Shown in pieces: positions 15,674-24,262 of a stretch of DNA of 64,000 nt. Numbering within the stretch: position 1 is the stretch's first letter; each line of letters begins with the position of its first letter. Both the position numbers and the translations under genes were made by a program. The notes beneath the pieces were generated by a model. The model was not told where the DNA came from. It saw only the letters and a program-made list of their open reading frames with translations, and did not search any database. This DNA is from Nitrospirota bacterium (lineage in GTDB: Bacteria > Nitrospirota > Thermodesulfovibrionia > UBA6902): assembly GCA_016214845.1 (NCBI GenBank), contig JACRMS010000026.1, positions 1-64,000 on the forward strand, given 5' to 3'.

Positions 15674-16475
15674 GAAAAGCGAATTTCTCGGGACAGCATT
15701 CAGGGCTTCAATGCTTGCAGGGGAAGTTGTTCTAAATAATCTTGGCAAGATCTCTCCGGATGACATTGATATCAAGCAGGCCTCGGATTTTGTAACTACC
15801 ATTGACAAAGAATCAGAGAAGATCATCATTGATACGATCAGGAGGAAGTTTCCAAGTCATCATTTCCTTGCCGAGGAATCCCTAAAAGAAGCGCAGACCA
15901 CGGAGTACCGCTGGATAATTGACCCAATTGACGGCACGACAAACTTTATTCACGGATACCCTGTATTCTCCATTTCAATAGCGCTTGAATTCAACAGAGA
16001 AATAATTATGGGAGTTATTTTTGATCCGCTGCGGGAAGAAATTTTTACCGCGGAAAAAGGGAAAGGCGCATTCCTTAACGGGAGGCAGTTAAAGGTCTCC
16101 GGGGTAACTAATCTCGCAAACGGCCTTGTTACAACCGGGTTCCCCTTCCGCAAAAGAGACCTAATCGACAACTATTTAATGCTCTTTAAAAATATCTTCA
16201 ACAGGGTGAGTGACATCAGGAGGGCCGGCTCCGCTGCGCTGGACCTTGCATATGTCGCAGCCGGCAGATGTGACGCGTTCTTTGAAATAGGACTGGGTCC
16301 ATGGGACATTGCGGCTGGAAGTTTTCTGATCAAAGAAGCAGGCGGCGTTGTCACTGATTTCGGAGGTAAAAGAGATTATCTCTCAACAGGAAACATCGTG
16401 GCCGCCAATCCCGCAATACATGGAGAAATACTGAAAGAGGTCAGGAATGTGTTCGGGGGAATGATAGCCGGATGA
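15663..16475 (+). CDS. Inositol-monophosphatase family phosphatase
   Basis: A 270-residue enzyme of the IMPase/SuhB family, Mg2+-dependent phosphatases of sugar or inositol phosphates. FLAEES gives the first metal ligand, WIIDPIDGTTNFIHG is the signature DPIDGT motif and GPWDIAAGSFLIKEAGG the second family motif. Length and all key acidic residues are intact. Translation begins at a GTG inside the methyltransferase gene. The true substrate (inositol phosphate, fructose bisphosphate or other) cannot be read from the motifs. Confidence 0.93.
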   Translation: MNTEKSEFLGTAFRASMLAGEVVLNNLGKISPDDIDIKQASDFVTTIDKESEKIIIDTIRRKFPSHHFLAEESLKEAQTTEYRWIIDPIDGTTNFIHGYPVFSISIALEFNREIIMGVIFDPLREEIFTAEKGKGAFLNGRQLKVSGVTNLANGLVTTGFPFRKRDLIDNYLMLFKNIFNRVSDIRRAGSAALDLAYVAAGRCDAFFEIGLGPWDIAAGSFLIKEAGGVVTDFGGKRDYLSTGNIVAANPAIHGEILKEVRNVFGGMIAG

Positions 16476-16524
16476 CACTCTTTCGTGAATAATTTTTCAA
16501 GGCGAATTTTTTTCTTTCCTCCAC

Positions 16525-16552
16525 TTGACAACTAAAAAACTTATGATATAGT
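16525..16552 (+). promoter_or_regulatory. Sigma-70 promoter placed for a leaderless transcript
   Basis: TTGACA (16525-16530), a 16-bp spacer and TATAGT (16547-16552) stand just six bases before the ATG at 16559. Initiation six or seven bases after the -10 box would fall on or beside the A of the start codon. There is no Shine-Dalgarno sequence and no alternative in-frame start nearby. Confidence 0.7.
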
Positions 16553-16558
16553 TTTTTC

Positions 16559-17827
16559 ATGCAAACATCCGAAAGTAAAAAAATAAGGGCCGCGTGGGCC
16601 TTATTCATTATCTTTCTGTTCGTATTTACCCTGCCGCAGGCATTTGCTCTCACGTTGGACGGCGAATCAAAAACTTACTTTCAGTCCAGGGAGACCCTCG
16701 ATTCAGACAGCATCTCTCCAATCTTTGAATATCTCGATTTCACTGTCGGTGACCTTGGCAGGGAAGAGGTCTCTTTTCACTTCGGCGGCTGGGCAAGATA
16801 CAAAGATAACGGGGACATTGGTTTTTCAAAAACGTCCAACAGCGATCTTCAGTACGCGTATCTCAGCTTTAAAAAGAAGACCGACAACGCTGTCATAAAT
16901 CTCGGCAGGCTCTTTGTCTCCGAAGGCGTTGCCCTTGAGCAGATAGACGGCTTTTATAAACGCGCTGATCTCAAGGGAGGATTCGGGGTCGCGGTCTTCG
17001 GCGGTGTGCCGGTTGAGACTGATTTCGACAGCCGCGAGGGCGACCTGGTATACGGGGCAAGGGTCACTCACGGCAAGGCCGGGCTTTACACTGCCGGTAT
17101 TTCCTATCTAAAGGAGAGGAACGAGCACGACAAATTCAGGGAAGAGAGCGGCTTTGATATCTGGCTGCTTCCGGTTGACAAGGTAACAGTCCTCGGCAGG
17201 TCTTCTTATAATGTGACCGATTCGGGCGCGATGGAGCACTCATATTTTATAACGCTGGGCCCGTTTGAAAAATTCAGGATCTCACCCGAGATCTACTGGG
17301 CTGATTACAAGCGATACTTCACTTCGCAAACAACGAGCGCCTTCACATTTCAAAGCAGCATTATTGATCCCAAAGAGGAACTGCTCATGCTTGGCGGAGA
17401 AGCCTCGTATGCTTTTACGGAAGACATTCTCGTTGCCGCTAAGTACAAAAATTATAACTATGATATCGCCGGAAGCGCGGACTTTTACGGCGGCAGCATC
17501 ACGTACTCTGTTTTCGGGACGGGAAGCGCGGGGCTTTCCGTCTACCGCATGAGCGGCGATGGTGAGAGTTTGAAGTATACTGAATACAGGGTGTACGGGA
17601 GCAAGAAGTTCGGGAAGGCCGACATAACAGCGGATTTCTTCAATGTGGCATACGCCGCGGAGATCAATGATGTGAAAAATGCCTATGCCGCTTCGGTTGC
17701 CGCGGGATATGATTTCAACCGGAAGATGAGGGCGGCAGCCGACCTTGAGTACGGGCAGAATCCTTATTTTGACGAGGAAGTAAAGCTCTTCCTCAAATTC
17801 CTTTACCGGTTCGGCACGGGGGCCTGA
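16559..17827 (+). CDS. Outer-membrane beta-barrel (porin-like) protein of a cytochrome operon
   Basis: A 422-residue exported protein. The signal peptide has a basic start (MQTSESKKIRAAW), a hydrophobic core and cleavage after QAFA. The mature part alternates short amphipathic strands with Gly/Asp/Asn turns throughout (for example AVINLGRLFVSEG, FRISPEIYWADYKRY, LFLKFLYRFG), typical of a 14-18 strand barrel. I do not recognise a named family. One base separates it from a multihaem cytochrome gene, with a second one overlapping that, so it may be the barrel of a porin-cytochrome electron conduit. The start is decided by the leaderless promoter. Confidence 0.75.
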   Translation: MQTSESKKIRAAWALFIIFLFVFTLPQAFALTLDGESKTYFQSRETLDSDSISPIFEYLDFTVGDLGREEVSFHFGGWARYKDNGDIGFSKTSNSDLQYAYLSFKKKTDNAVINLGRLFVSEGVALEQIDGFYKRADLKGGFGVAVFGGVPVETDFDSREGDLVYGARVTHGKAGLYTAGISYLKERNEHDKFREESGFDIWLLPVDKVTVLGRSSYNVTDSGAMEHSYFITLGPFEKFRISPEIYWADYKRYFTSQTTSAFTFQSSIIDPKEELLMLGGEASYAFTEDILVAAKYKNYNYDIAGSADFYGGSITYSVFGTGSAGLSVYRMSGDGESLKYTEYRVYGSKKFGKADITADFFNVAYAAEINDVKNAYAASVAAGYDFNRKMRAAADLEYGQNPYFDEEVKLFLKFLYRFGTGA

Positions 17828-17828
17828 A

Positions 17829-18272
17829 ATGAAAAGCGGACACATAAAAGCATTAATAATGATTTTTCTACTAACGGTCTCCGCTGTTATCTTTAACTGC
17901 GCGGGGCACAACAGCATTGCAAGACTTCATCCTGTCGAATTAGAGACAAAACCCCTCTGCAGCGAGTGCCACGCCGAAGAGTTTGCCGCGATTGACCACA
18001 CAAGCGATTACGGCACAAGGCACAAGTTCCACGCGACACAGAACCAGAATACATGCAAAGTCTGCCACAGGGAATCATTCTGCAGCGACTGCCACGCGAA
18101 CAAGGAAGAGCTAAAGCCAAGCGACAAATTCAAGGACGCCCCGGGAAGGTCCCTGCCGCACAGGGGAGACTATCTCACCCAGCACACGATCGACGGCAAG
18201 ATAAATCCTGCCGTGTGCTTCAAATGCCACGGGCGCAAGAACAACGAAAGGTGCGGCTCATGCCACAGATGA
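17829..18272 (+). CDS. Small pentahaem c-type cytochrome
   Basis: A 147-residue exported protein with five CxxCH motifs (CSECH, CKVCH, CSDCH, CFKCH, CGSCH) and several extra His residues that can be axial ligands (HKFHATQ, LPHRGDYLTQH). The N-terminus is a signal peptide with IFNC at its end. This is a weak lipobox, since Asn precedes the Cys, so lipid anchoring is uncertain. It lies one base after the barrel gene, and its stop overlaps the start of the next cytochrome gene (ATGA). Periplasmic or outer-membrane electron carrier in the proposed conduit. Confidence 0.9.
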   Translation: MKSGHIKALIMIFLLTVSAVIFNCAGHNSIARLHPVELETKPLCSECHAEEFAAIDHTSDYGTRHKFHATQNQNTCKVCHRESFCSDCHANKEELKPSDKFKDAPGRSLPHRGDYLTQHTIDGKINPAVCFKCHGRKNNERCGSCHR

Positions 18273-20092
18273 GAATAAAAGAAAGACTTATACTCGCCGC
18301 GCTGCTTGCCGCGTTCGCATTACTCTTTGCATGTGGTGATGCGAATGAACAGGCGGTTTTCAATTCTGACACAAACAGTCATCCCGAGGGCTGGGCTGAT
18401 CCCTTATCAATAGGCCATGACAATTACCACGCTACCCTGATGAAGGAAGTATCTTCATCTTCAAGAGGACGTACACTCTTTGCCAGGCGCTGCGCCCTCT
18501 GCCACGGCAAGGACGCAAATGGGAAGATCGGCCCCAGGATATTCAATATCAGCGCGTCATCAATTGCCGGCGTCATCGGGGTGGTCCCTTTAATGAAAGG
18601 ACAATCAGACCTGAGCTCAAGCGACATTCAGGCGATAGCAGATTATATAGCTGAGTTGAGGGACGGGGCAACTCCGGTAACGACCACGCTCAATACGGAA
18701 CTATGTGTAAACTGTCACGGCAGTGATCTTGACGGAGGCATATCGGGGATAAGCTGCTTTTCGTGTCACAACGGACCTGACGGCAGTATCGGCCATCCCG
18801 GGCTCGCGACCCATGTATGGCATGAGGCAAAAGATGATCCTTTGCATTACCACGGCACTTATGGAAGGAGATTCAGTGCTGCCTGCACTAATTGCCACGG
18901 ATATAATTTACAGGGACACGCAGGACCGGCGTGCGATAGCTGCCATGACGGCGTTACTGCCGCGGTACTGGATTTTGTGCCGCCTCCTATCGTGCCGAAC
19001 CCGACCGGACAGAGCATTACATTAACTATTTCCCTGACCGGAAGCAGCGAAGTCCCGCCTGTTGTTACCACTGGCAGCGGGACAGCGACCCTGATTGTCG
19101 ATCTCGATACAAGGGAGATAAGCGGCACTTTAGCCTTTTCCGGGCTGAGCAGCGCCGCGACTGCTGCGCATATCCATCAGGCCGCTGCCGGAGCGAACGG
19201 GCCGATTGCTGTAGCACTGACTGGCGGAGCGGGAGGGACATCTGGAGTAGGGACTGTACCGGCGACCATCCTTACCGAAGAGCAGTTCAATGTACTCAAG
19301 GCAGACGGGCTTTATATTAATGTTCATACTTCAAACAATCCGGCCGGCGAGATACGGGGCCAGATCATATTCACGGGAGTTACGCTATCTGCTACACTGT
19401 CAGGGGCGCAAATGGTGCCTCCTGTGGTTACAACAGGAAGCGGTTCCGCAACTTTGACAGCCAACACAAGCACGCGCGGGATAAGCGGGACTGTGACTTT
19501 TTCAGGACTCACGGGCAATGCCACCGCCGCCCATATACACCAGGCCCCTGCCGGTTCAAACGGAGGTGTGATTGCAGCTCTCACAGGCGGCGCTGGAGGG
19601 ACATCCGGTACATGGACCATTCCTTCCGGGACCATCCTGACAGTTGAACAGTTCAACGCGTTTATGGCAAACGGGCTTTATTTCAATATCCATACCACGA
19701 CTAACCTTGACGGCGAGATACGGGGACAGATCGTCTTTGCCGAGCTGAGCGGCGCACAGGAGGTCCCGGCGGTAACAACTTCGGGAAGCGGCACTTATGA
19801 CATCACAGTCAATACCGGCACGGGTGAGATAAGCGGAACAGTCACATTTTCCGGGCTCAGCAGCAACGCCTCTGTGGCGCATATACATCAGGCTGCTGCC
19901 GGAGCAGTAGGCCCTGTTATCGTCTCGCTTGAAGGCGGAGCAGGGGCGACATCAGGCGTGTGGACCATACCAACAGGCACAATCCTGACCGCTGAACAGA
20001 TCACCGCCTATCAGGCAAACGGGCTTTATTTCAATGTCCATAGCACGATCAACCCTTCCGGCGAGATCAGGGGACAGATCATCGCGCAGTAA
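18269..20092 (+). CDS. Multihaem lipoprotein with three CHRD domains
   Basis: A 607-residue lipoprotein: signal peptide and lipobox LFAC at residue about 22. Residues about 65-130 form a cytochrome c domain (RRCALCHGKDANGK, distal Met in PLMKGQ). Four more CxxCH motifs (CVNCH, CFSCH, CTNCH, CDSCH) follow up to residue about 227. Residues 247-607 are three tandem CHRD domains, each with LSG...EVPP, FSGL...AAHIHQA and GEIRGQI. The ATG at 18269 overlaps the previous stop; an in-frame upstream ATG at 18053 lies inside the previous gene and would bury the signal peptide. CHRD domains are extracellular modules of unknown ligand, so this fusion probably displays haems at the cell surface. Confidence 0.9.
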   Translation: MRIKERLILAALLAAFALLFACGDANEQAVFNSDTNSHPEGWADPLSIGHDNYHATLMKEVSSSSRGRTLFARRCALCHGKDANGKIGPRIFNISASSIAGVIGVVPLMKGQSDLSSSDIQAIADYIAELRDGATPVTTTLNTELCVNCHGSDLDGGISGISCFSCHNGPDGSIGHPGLATHVWHEAKDDPLHYHGTYGRRFSAACTNCHGYNLQGHAGPACDSCHDGVTAAVLDFVPPPIVPNPTGQSITLTISLTGSSEVPPVVTTGSGTATLIVDLDTREISGTLAFSGLSSAATAAHIHQAAAGANGPIAVALTGGAGGTSGVGTVPATILTEEQFNVLKADGLYINVHTSNNPAGEIRGQIIFTGVTLSATLSGAQMVPPVVTTGSGSATLTANTSTRGISGTVTFSGLTGNATAAHIHQAPAGSNGGVIAALTGGAGGTSGTWTIPSGTILTVEQFNAFMANGLYFNIHTTTNLDGEIRGQIVFAELSGAQEVPAVTTSGSGTYDITVNTGTGEISGTVTFSGLSSNASVAHIHQAAAGAVGPVIVSLEGGAGATSGVWTIPTGTILTAEQITAYQANGLYFNVHSTINPSGEIRGQIIAQ

Positions 20093-20171
20093 GCGGTACG
20101 CTGATTTTTGTTTTTCATTCTGTGCTGCGGAAATAATTTACCCGTCGTTCCTTCTTCACGTGAAACTGAAC

Positions 20172-20223
20172 ACCACTGAGACACATCCATCACATTTCTC
20201 TGTGTCTCTGTGCCTCCGTGGTT
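20172..20223. repeat. ACCACTGAG...CCGTGGTT inverted repeat, copy 1
   Basis: The ends ACCACTGAGACACA and TGTGCCTCCGTGGTT are largely complementary. Related copies occur at 32096-32176 and 63536-63609, always between genes. Confidence 0.75.
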
Positions 20224-20337
20224 GACTGCTTAATTATAGAATGAAATCTTCTGCCACTGTGTTCTCCAGAGTTCTTTATTAAGGACCCTGCGGCCTCTGC
20301 AGCAGGGCGTCTATCATTTGAAAGTTTATTTTTTGGT

Positions 20338-20374
20338 GTCATTCCCGCAAGCGAAGCGCGTCGGGAATCCCTCC
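20338..20374. repeat. Short GTCATTCC-type repeat
   Basis: GTCATTCCCGCAAGCG is followed by an inverted CGGGAATCC; the inner GCAAGCGAAGCGCG also appears, inverted, in the 29030-29119 copy. A shortened member of that family. Confidence 0.65.
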
Positions 20375-20393
20375 GGATTTATGAACATAAAAA

Positions 20394-20425
20394 AAACGGG
20401 GAGGTCATGCAAGACCTCCCCGTTT
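20394..20425 (-). terminator. Rho-independent terminator of the 33643-20443 operon
   Basis: A perfect 13-bp stem (AAACGGGGAGGTC with GACCTCCCCGTTT) closes a 6-nt loop. On the minus strand it starts 18 bp beyond the stop at 20443 and ends in a run of eight T residues, a textbook terminator. Confidence 0.92.
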
Positions 20426-20442
20426 GCGTTTCAACAACTGCT

Positions 20443-22680
20443 TTACTGGGTTGTGAAGGTAGAGGACTCTGTTTCTACTGACCCTCCTTTGCTGTCGTCA
20501 GCTTCAACTTTCCAGTAGTAGGTTACTCCAGACGACAGATTGCTTACCTGAGTGGTCACATCGGTTGACGCGATAGTCTGGCCTCCACCTCCGCCTCCTC
20601 CGCCTCCGCCACCTCCGCAGGCATAGAGGGACATTCCCGTGATAAGCACAAGCGACAGGAGCGCTATTGTCCTGTTCCGTCTGTTCATGCCGCCTGCAAA
20701 GGCAAGTCCGACTATCCCTATCATGCTCAGACCGCCAAGGCCTGCGTAATAGACATTCATTTTACCTGCTGACGCAGTAACAACAAGGTCCTTCTGGCAA
20801 TCGTTCCCGCTGCCGATGAAGAACGGGTTATTGCAGACGCTTACCTTATAACTGACTGTGTCCGAATCCTGATCATTTGACTTTGTCCACTTGAGCGTAA
20901 CCGGCATCGATACTCCGGTTTCTCCATTTGCAGGGGACACAATCTCAGGAGCAGTCGGCGTGAAGTTAGTTACAAATGTGGCTGTGTAGTTGGCCGCAAG
21001 AGCGTTTTGCGCGAGGTCGTCAACGCCGGTTGTGACGGTAAGCGTATAAGGCGTGCCGGACGCCAGCGGGCTGTCAGGAGTGAAAGTGGCTGTCTTTGTC
21101 GAGGAATCGTACGTTACGGTCCCGGTCACCGCGCCGCTTGCGGAGCTGAGCGTTACAGTGCTGGTAGTTATGGAAGCCCCGTGCATCTGCTCGCTGAATA
21201 CCACGGTAAGCGCTGAGGATTTTGGGAATCCGCTGCTGCTGTCTGCCGGATTAGTCGAGCTGATTGTCGGCGGTGTATCATCAGGGGCAGCTCCGGTGAA
21301 AGTCCAGGATTTTGCAACCAATGGATTGCCCACAGCATCCGTAGCACCGGTTGTAATTGCAGCTGTATAAACAACCCCTACGGTCAGATTCGCAGATGGG
21401 ATGAACGTTGCGGTGTTGTTAACAGTATCATATGTAACAGTTCCGGCAATAGCCGGTCCCGCAGGGCTCGTAGGTGTCACTGTAAAATTAGTTGCATTAA
21501 TTGTAGCCTGCGCCATTGCTTCACTGAAAACAGCAGTCATGGTAACATTGCCTGGTGCAGAACTGCCATCTTCCGGGAACACGGCAGTTACTGTAGGCGC
21601 TATGGAATCGATAGTCCCGCTCACCAGAACATGCCCTGCTGGAATTGCAGTGTCTGTCGGAGGAACATGGATTGTCGCGCTTCTGGCAGCCGCGCCAGCC
21701 GTGCCTGAGAAGCGTACTGTGAATGAACACGATCCGGATGCGGCAATCGTCGCATTGGAGCATGTATCAGGAGCAACGACTGTGAAATCGGCAGTATTGG
21801 ACGATGTAATCGCTCCGAGGGTAACTGCGGCCCCTGTTACATTTGTAACTGTAACCACACTGTCCGTAAATATAGGAGCAACACCTTGCTTGGAAAAGAC
21901 AATCGACGCAGGCGAAACCTGCATACCTAATTTTTTCCCGGCGAGGAAAAACAGACTGGTATTTTCAAGGGTCTCAAGAACATTGCCTGAGGCGTCTATT
22001 CTGTCAACTTTCAGGAAATTGGTCCCGAAAGGGCTGCCGGTCACGGTAACCGGCGCTGCCGGACTTGCAAGATAAATATTCCCGGTTGCCGGATCGGTCA
22101 CATCTTTATTGCCAACTGTCGTGCTCTGAAGGAACGGCCCTATTTTCCCGCCCAATGCGCCGGTAAAAACGCCCGGAGCAATTCCGACGTCTGCCGTGGA
22201 ATTGATCGCTTTTATTCCTGCGGGAACGTTAGTAAAAGTATCCACACCATAAGGATGAGTAACGCGATAGGTGCCCGCTGTAGTAGTGTCAACCCTGATC
22301 CTTATTCTTGCAAAAACTGTCTGGTCCCCTTGAACAGGAACACCGTTGCCGAATGAGCCCTCAAGGGCGGCGCGATATATTATCTTTTTAGACACTGTAG
22401 AGGCATCGGCAATAAAATAAAAGAATTCCGCGGGGAAATTTAGCGGCGGCCCCGGAAACACGAGAGGCAGCGTTCCGTTAAAGGTCGCATCCGCCAGCAG
22501 AACACAATACACCGTTGAGTCAACGCAAGATCCAAGCGCAAGCCCGGTTGAGTCCTGATACCAGAATGGGTACCCATTTGGATCATTGGTCGGACTGACC
22601 GCAGTTAATCCAGCGTGTGTTGACTGCGCGGTTACCAACGATAACAAAATCACTATAACTACTAATAACTTTTTCAACAT
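20443..22680 (-). CDS. Ig-repeat surface protein with an internal membrane/lipobox-like module
   Basis: A 745-residue exported protein: signal peptide (ending THA), an N-terminal domain of unknown type, a choice-of-anchor-D-like Ig segment (about 265-355), two SbsA/Big_5 Ig-like domains (about 360-560; AVFSEAM and VVFSEQM repeats), then a fibronectin-like domain (about 575-745). That last domain is interrupted at about 640-700 by a segment with two hydrophobic stretches (LSMIGIVGLAFAGG; ALLSLVLITGMSLYAC), a lipobox-like LYAC and twelve Gly. The FN3 pattern resumes with SGVTYYWKVEADD. It is the last gene of the redox operon and is followed by a strong terminator. Probably a surface scaffold or adhesin. 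Confidence 0.8.
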   Translation of the reverse strand: MLKKLLVVIVILLSLVTAQSTHAGLTAVSPTNDPNGYPFWYQDSTGLALGSCVDSTVYCVLLADATFNGTLPLVFPGPPLNFPAEFFYFIADASTVSKKIIYRAALEGSFGNGVPVQGDQTVFARIRIRVDTTTAGTYRVTHPYGVDTFTNVPAGIKAINSTADVGIAPGVFTGALGGKIGPFLQSTTVGNKDVTDPATGNIYLASPAAPVTVTGSPFGTNFLKVDRIDASGNVLETLENTSLFFLAGKKLGMQVSPASIVFSKQGVAPIFTDSVVTVTNVTGAAVTLGAITSSNTADFTVVAPDTCSNATIAASGSCSFTVRFSGTAGAAARSATIHVPPTDTAIPAGHVLVSGTIDSIAPTVTAVFPEDGSSAPGNVTMTAVFSEAMAQATINATNFTVTPTSPAGPAIAGTVTYDTVNNTATFIPSANLTVGVVYTAAITTGATDAVGNPLVAKSWTFTGAAPDDTPPTISSTNPADSSSGFPKSSALTVVFSEQMHGASITTSTVTLSSASGAVTGTVTYDSSTKTATFTPDSPLASGTPYTLTVTTGVDDLAQNALAANYTATFVTNFTPTAPEIVSPANGETGVSMPVTLKWTKSNDQDSDTVSYKVSVCNNPFFIGSGNDCQKDLVVTASAGKMNVYYAGLGGLSMIGIVGLAFAGGMNRRNRTIALLSLVLITGMSLYACGGGGGGGGGGGGQTIASTDVTTQVSNLSSGVTYYWKVEADDSKGGSVETESSTFTTQ

Positions 22681-22713
22681 ATTTTTTCTCCTTTCGTTTA
22701 CATTATTTTTGTT

Positions 22714-23673
22714 TTACTTGTCCTTCACAGGTACTGTAGCTGCTGGCGGCGCATGATCTGACCGCGGGTTGACCATGATCAGTATTGTTGCCGCGAGACT
22801 GTCCATGCTGCCGTCATTGACACGGTACGTGAAGGCGTCTACAATTGGCGATTCAATCTTCGCTTTATACATGTATGTAAAAGAGCCGTCAGGGCTCAGC
22901 TTGACTGACGCGTTCGGATCTGACGGACCGTTCACCAGCACCGCGGTTAAAGTATTTCCATCCGGGTCAGTATCATTGGCCAGGACACCGGGGGACGCAA
23001 CTGTCAGAGGGACAGACGCTTCAACCGTATACAGATCACCTGTTGGCGAAGGCACACGGTTCGGCCCGGCATTGTCCGTTATATTTTCTGTGTTACTATC
23101 GCCCGCTTGATCTGCACTTGGACCATCGCTGGGGGGGGCTGAGGACTTCATTCCATTGGCATAAGCAAATGAGCGTGCAGCGCCACCGGAAACTGTATTG
23201 ACCTGTGGCTCCGCGGCTGAGGCTCCTATATCTGTTGTATTTGTGCCAGCCGTATTCTCCACCTGTACCTGAGCGGAAATCGGACCGCCATCAAGTGTGG
23301 ACAGGCTGGCGTTGAGCGCAGTTATCTTCACTGCTTTATCAAACGTGAGCGCCGCAATAATTCCGCTTCCTTCTATGGGTGCTATGCGGATGATGCCCAT
23401 GCGCAGGGTCCCCGGGGTGTTGGTATTGACTGCTGTCAACGCGCCGGATATCAACCCTCCATAAGCTACACTTGGAGCGGCAGCGCCGTCATAGGTTATA
23501 ATGAGGTCCATAGCCGCGGCCTTCTCCACCTTTGTCCCTTGCAGCACAAAAACTCTGTCAGTAAACTGCGAGACAACGATAGTGGAAGCGGCACATGAAT
23601 TTCGCGCAAGCCCGGGGGCAAAAGCGGACAATAAAATAATGATGCAGAAAATAAACTTTATATTAAATTTCAA
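22714..23673 (-). CDS. Secreted protein with cohesin-like and cadherin/tandem-95-like domains
   Basis: A 319-residue protein that starts at TTG, decided by AAGGAGG six bases upstream. Signal peptide (IIILLSAFAPGLA). Residues about 30-155 have the strand pattern of cohesin-like domains (MDLIITYDGAAAPSVAYGG; IIAALTFDKAVKITAL). The C-terminal part (about 205-300) has SPGVLANDTDPDGNTL and DAFTYRVNDGSMDS, the signature of tandem-95/cadherin-like repeats in large surface proteins. The cohesin call is from pattern only. It sits next to another cohesin-like protein and a dockerin-like protein, suggesting docking between them. Confidence 0.65.
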   Translation of the reverse strand: MKFNIKFIFCIIILLSAFAPGLARNSCAASTIVVSQFTDRVFVLQGTKVEKAAAMDLIITYDGAAAPSVAYGGLISGALTAVNTNTPGTLRMGIIRIAPIEGSGIIAALTFDKAVKITALNASLSTLDGGPISAQVQVENTAGTNTTDIGASAAEPQVNTVSGGAARSFAYANGMKSSAPPSDGPSADQAGDSNTENITDNAGPNRVPSPTGDLYTVEASVPLTVASPGVLANDTDPDGNTLTAVLVNGPSDPNASVKLSPDGSFTYMYKAKIESPIVDAFTYRVNDGSMDSLAATILIMVNPRSDHAPPAATVPVKDK

Positions 23674-23726
23674 AATAACCTCCTTAAAAACACACCCCTC
23701 GATCCTTCATTATTAGAGGGGAGGTT

Positions 23727-24248
23727 CTACGGCCCGCTGAAGACTGCAGTAACAACTGCATTTGCTGCCGTCACCGCCGGGATGGTTGCGGCATCGCCCG
23801 CATCTACGGCGATAAAGCTTCCCGGTGTCTGATTAATGCTGAATGTCGGCAGCGCTGCTCCATCAGCAATTGCAAAGGTCACCTTTATGATCGCGGTGGT
23901 CCCGGTGTTGAAGCCGTTAACTCCCGCGTTAACTAAGGCAATCCTTGTGCTGTTGGCGGCTGCGTCAAAATTGGCGGTGACGAGTGTTTGCGCCCCGGCA
24001 GCAGCATTGTTGATCGCGAATACCTGCTGAGCATTGTTGTCAAACGTCGCGCCTGCCGTGTTATTCAAAGTGAACTGAAGCCCTGCCAGGTTCGTGACCG
24101 CCTGATCAAATGCAATGGTGACTTCAGCGCGGGTAACCACAGTCGGGGTGTTGTCACCGCCTCCAGTGCCTCCACCTCCGCCGCCGCCACCGCAGCTAAT
24201 TAAAGCCAGTGCAAAAAAAATATAAGTCAAATAAGACTTATAAGACAT
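23727..24248 (-). CDS. Poly-Gly lipoprotein with a cohesin-like domain
   Basis: A 173-residue lipoprotein. The ATG at 24248 is preferred: AGGAGG stands nine bases upstream, whereas the TTG at 24266 would place this site inside the gene. Lipobox LISC is followed by GGGGGGGGTGGG. The rest is a single beta-rich domain (VTIAFDQAVTNLAGLQFTLNNT; AIIKVTFAIADGA) with the layout of cohesin-like modules. It overlaps no gene but starts 14 bp after the DUF1566/dockerin-like gene, within the same operon. The likely role is to hold dockerin-like partners at the outer membrane. Confidence 0.68.
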   Translation of the reverse strand: MSYKSYLTYIFFALALISCGGGGGGGGTGGGDNTPTVVTRAEVTIAFDQAVTNLAGLQFTLNNTAGATFDNNAQQVFAINNAAAGAQTLVTANFDAAANSTRIALVNAGVNGFNTGTTAIIKVTFAIADGAALPTFSINQTPGSFIAVDAGDAATIPAVTAANAVVTAVFSGP

Positions 24249-24262
24249 ATCTTTTATCCTCC

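Larger units (their letters stand above)
20093..20442. other. 350-bp convergent intergenic region with two repeats and a terminator
   Basis: This gap lies between two converging operons. It contains one CACTGAG...GTGGTT repeat (20172-20223), a short GTCATTCC-type repeat (20338-20374) and the terminator at 20394-20425. No gene is seen. Confidence 0.7.

Noticed and set aside
17282-17917. Long minus-strand frame opposite the barrel gene
   Set aside because: It has no ribosome site or recognisable domain and overlaps the well-supported plus-strand operon.
18053-18268. N-terminal extension of the CHRD lipoprotein
   Set aside because: The extension lies inside the preceding cytochrome gene; the ATG at 18269 gives a proper signal peptide and lipobox.
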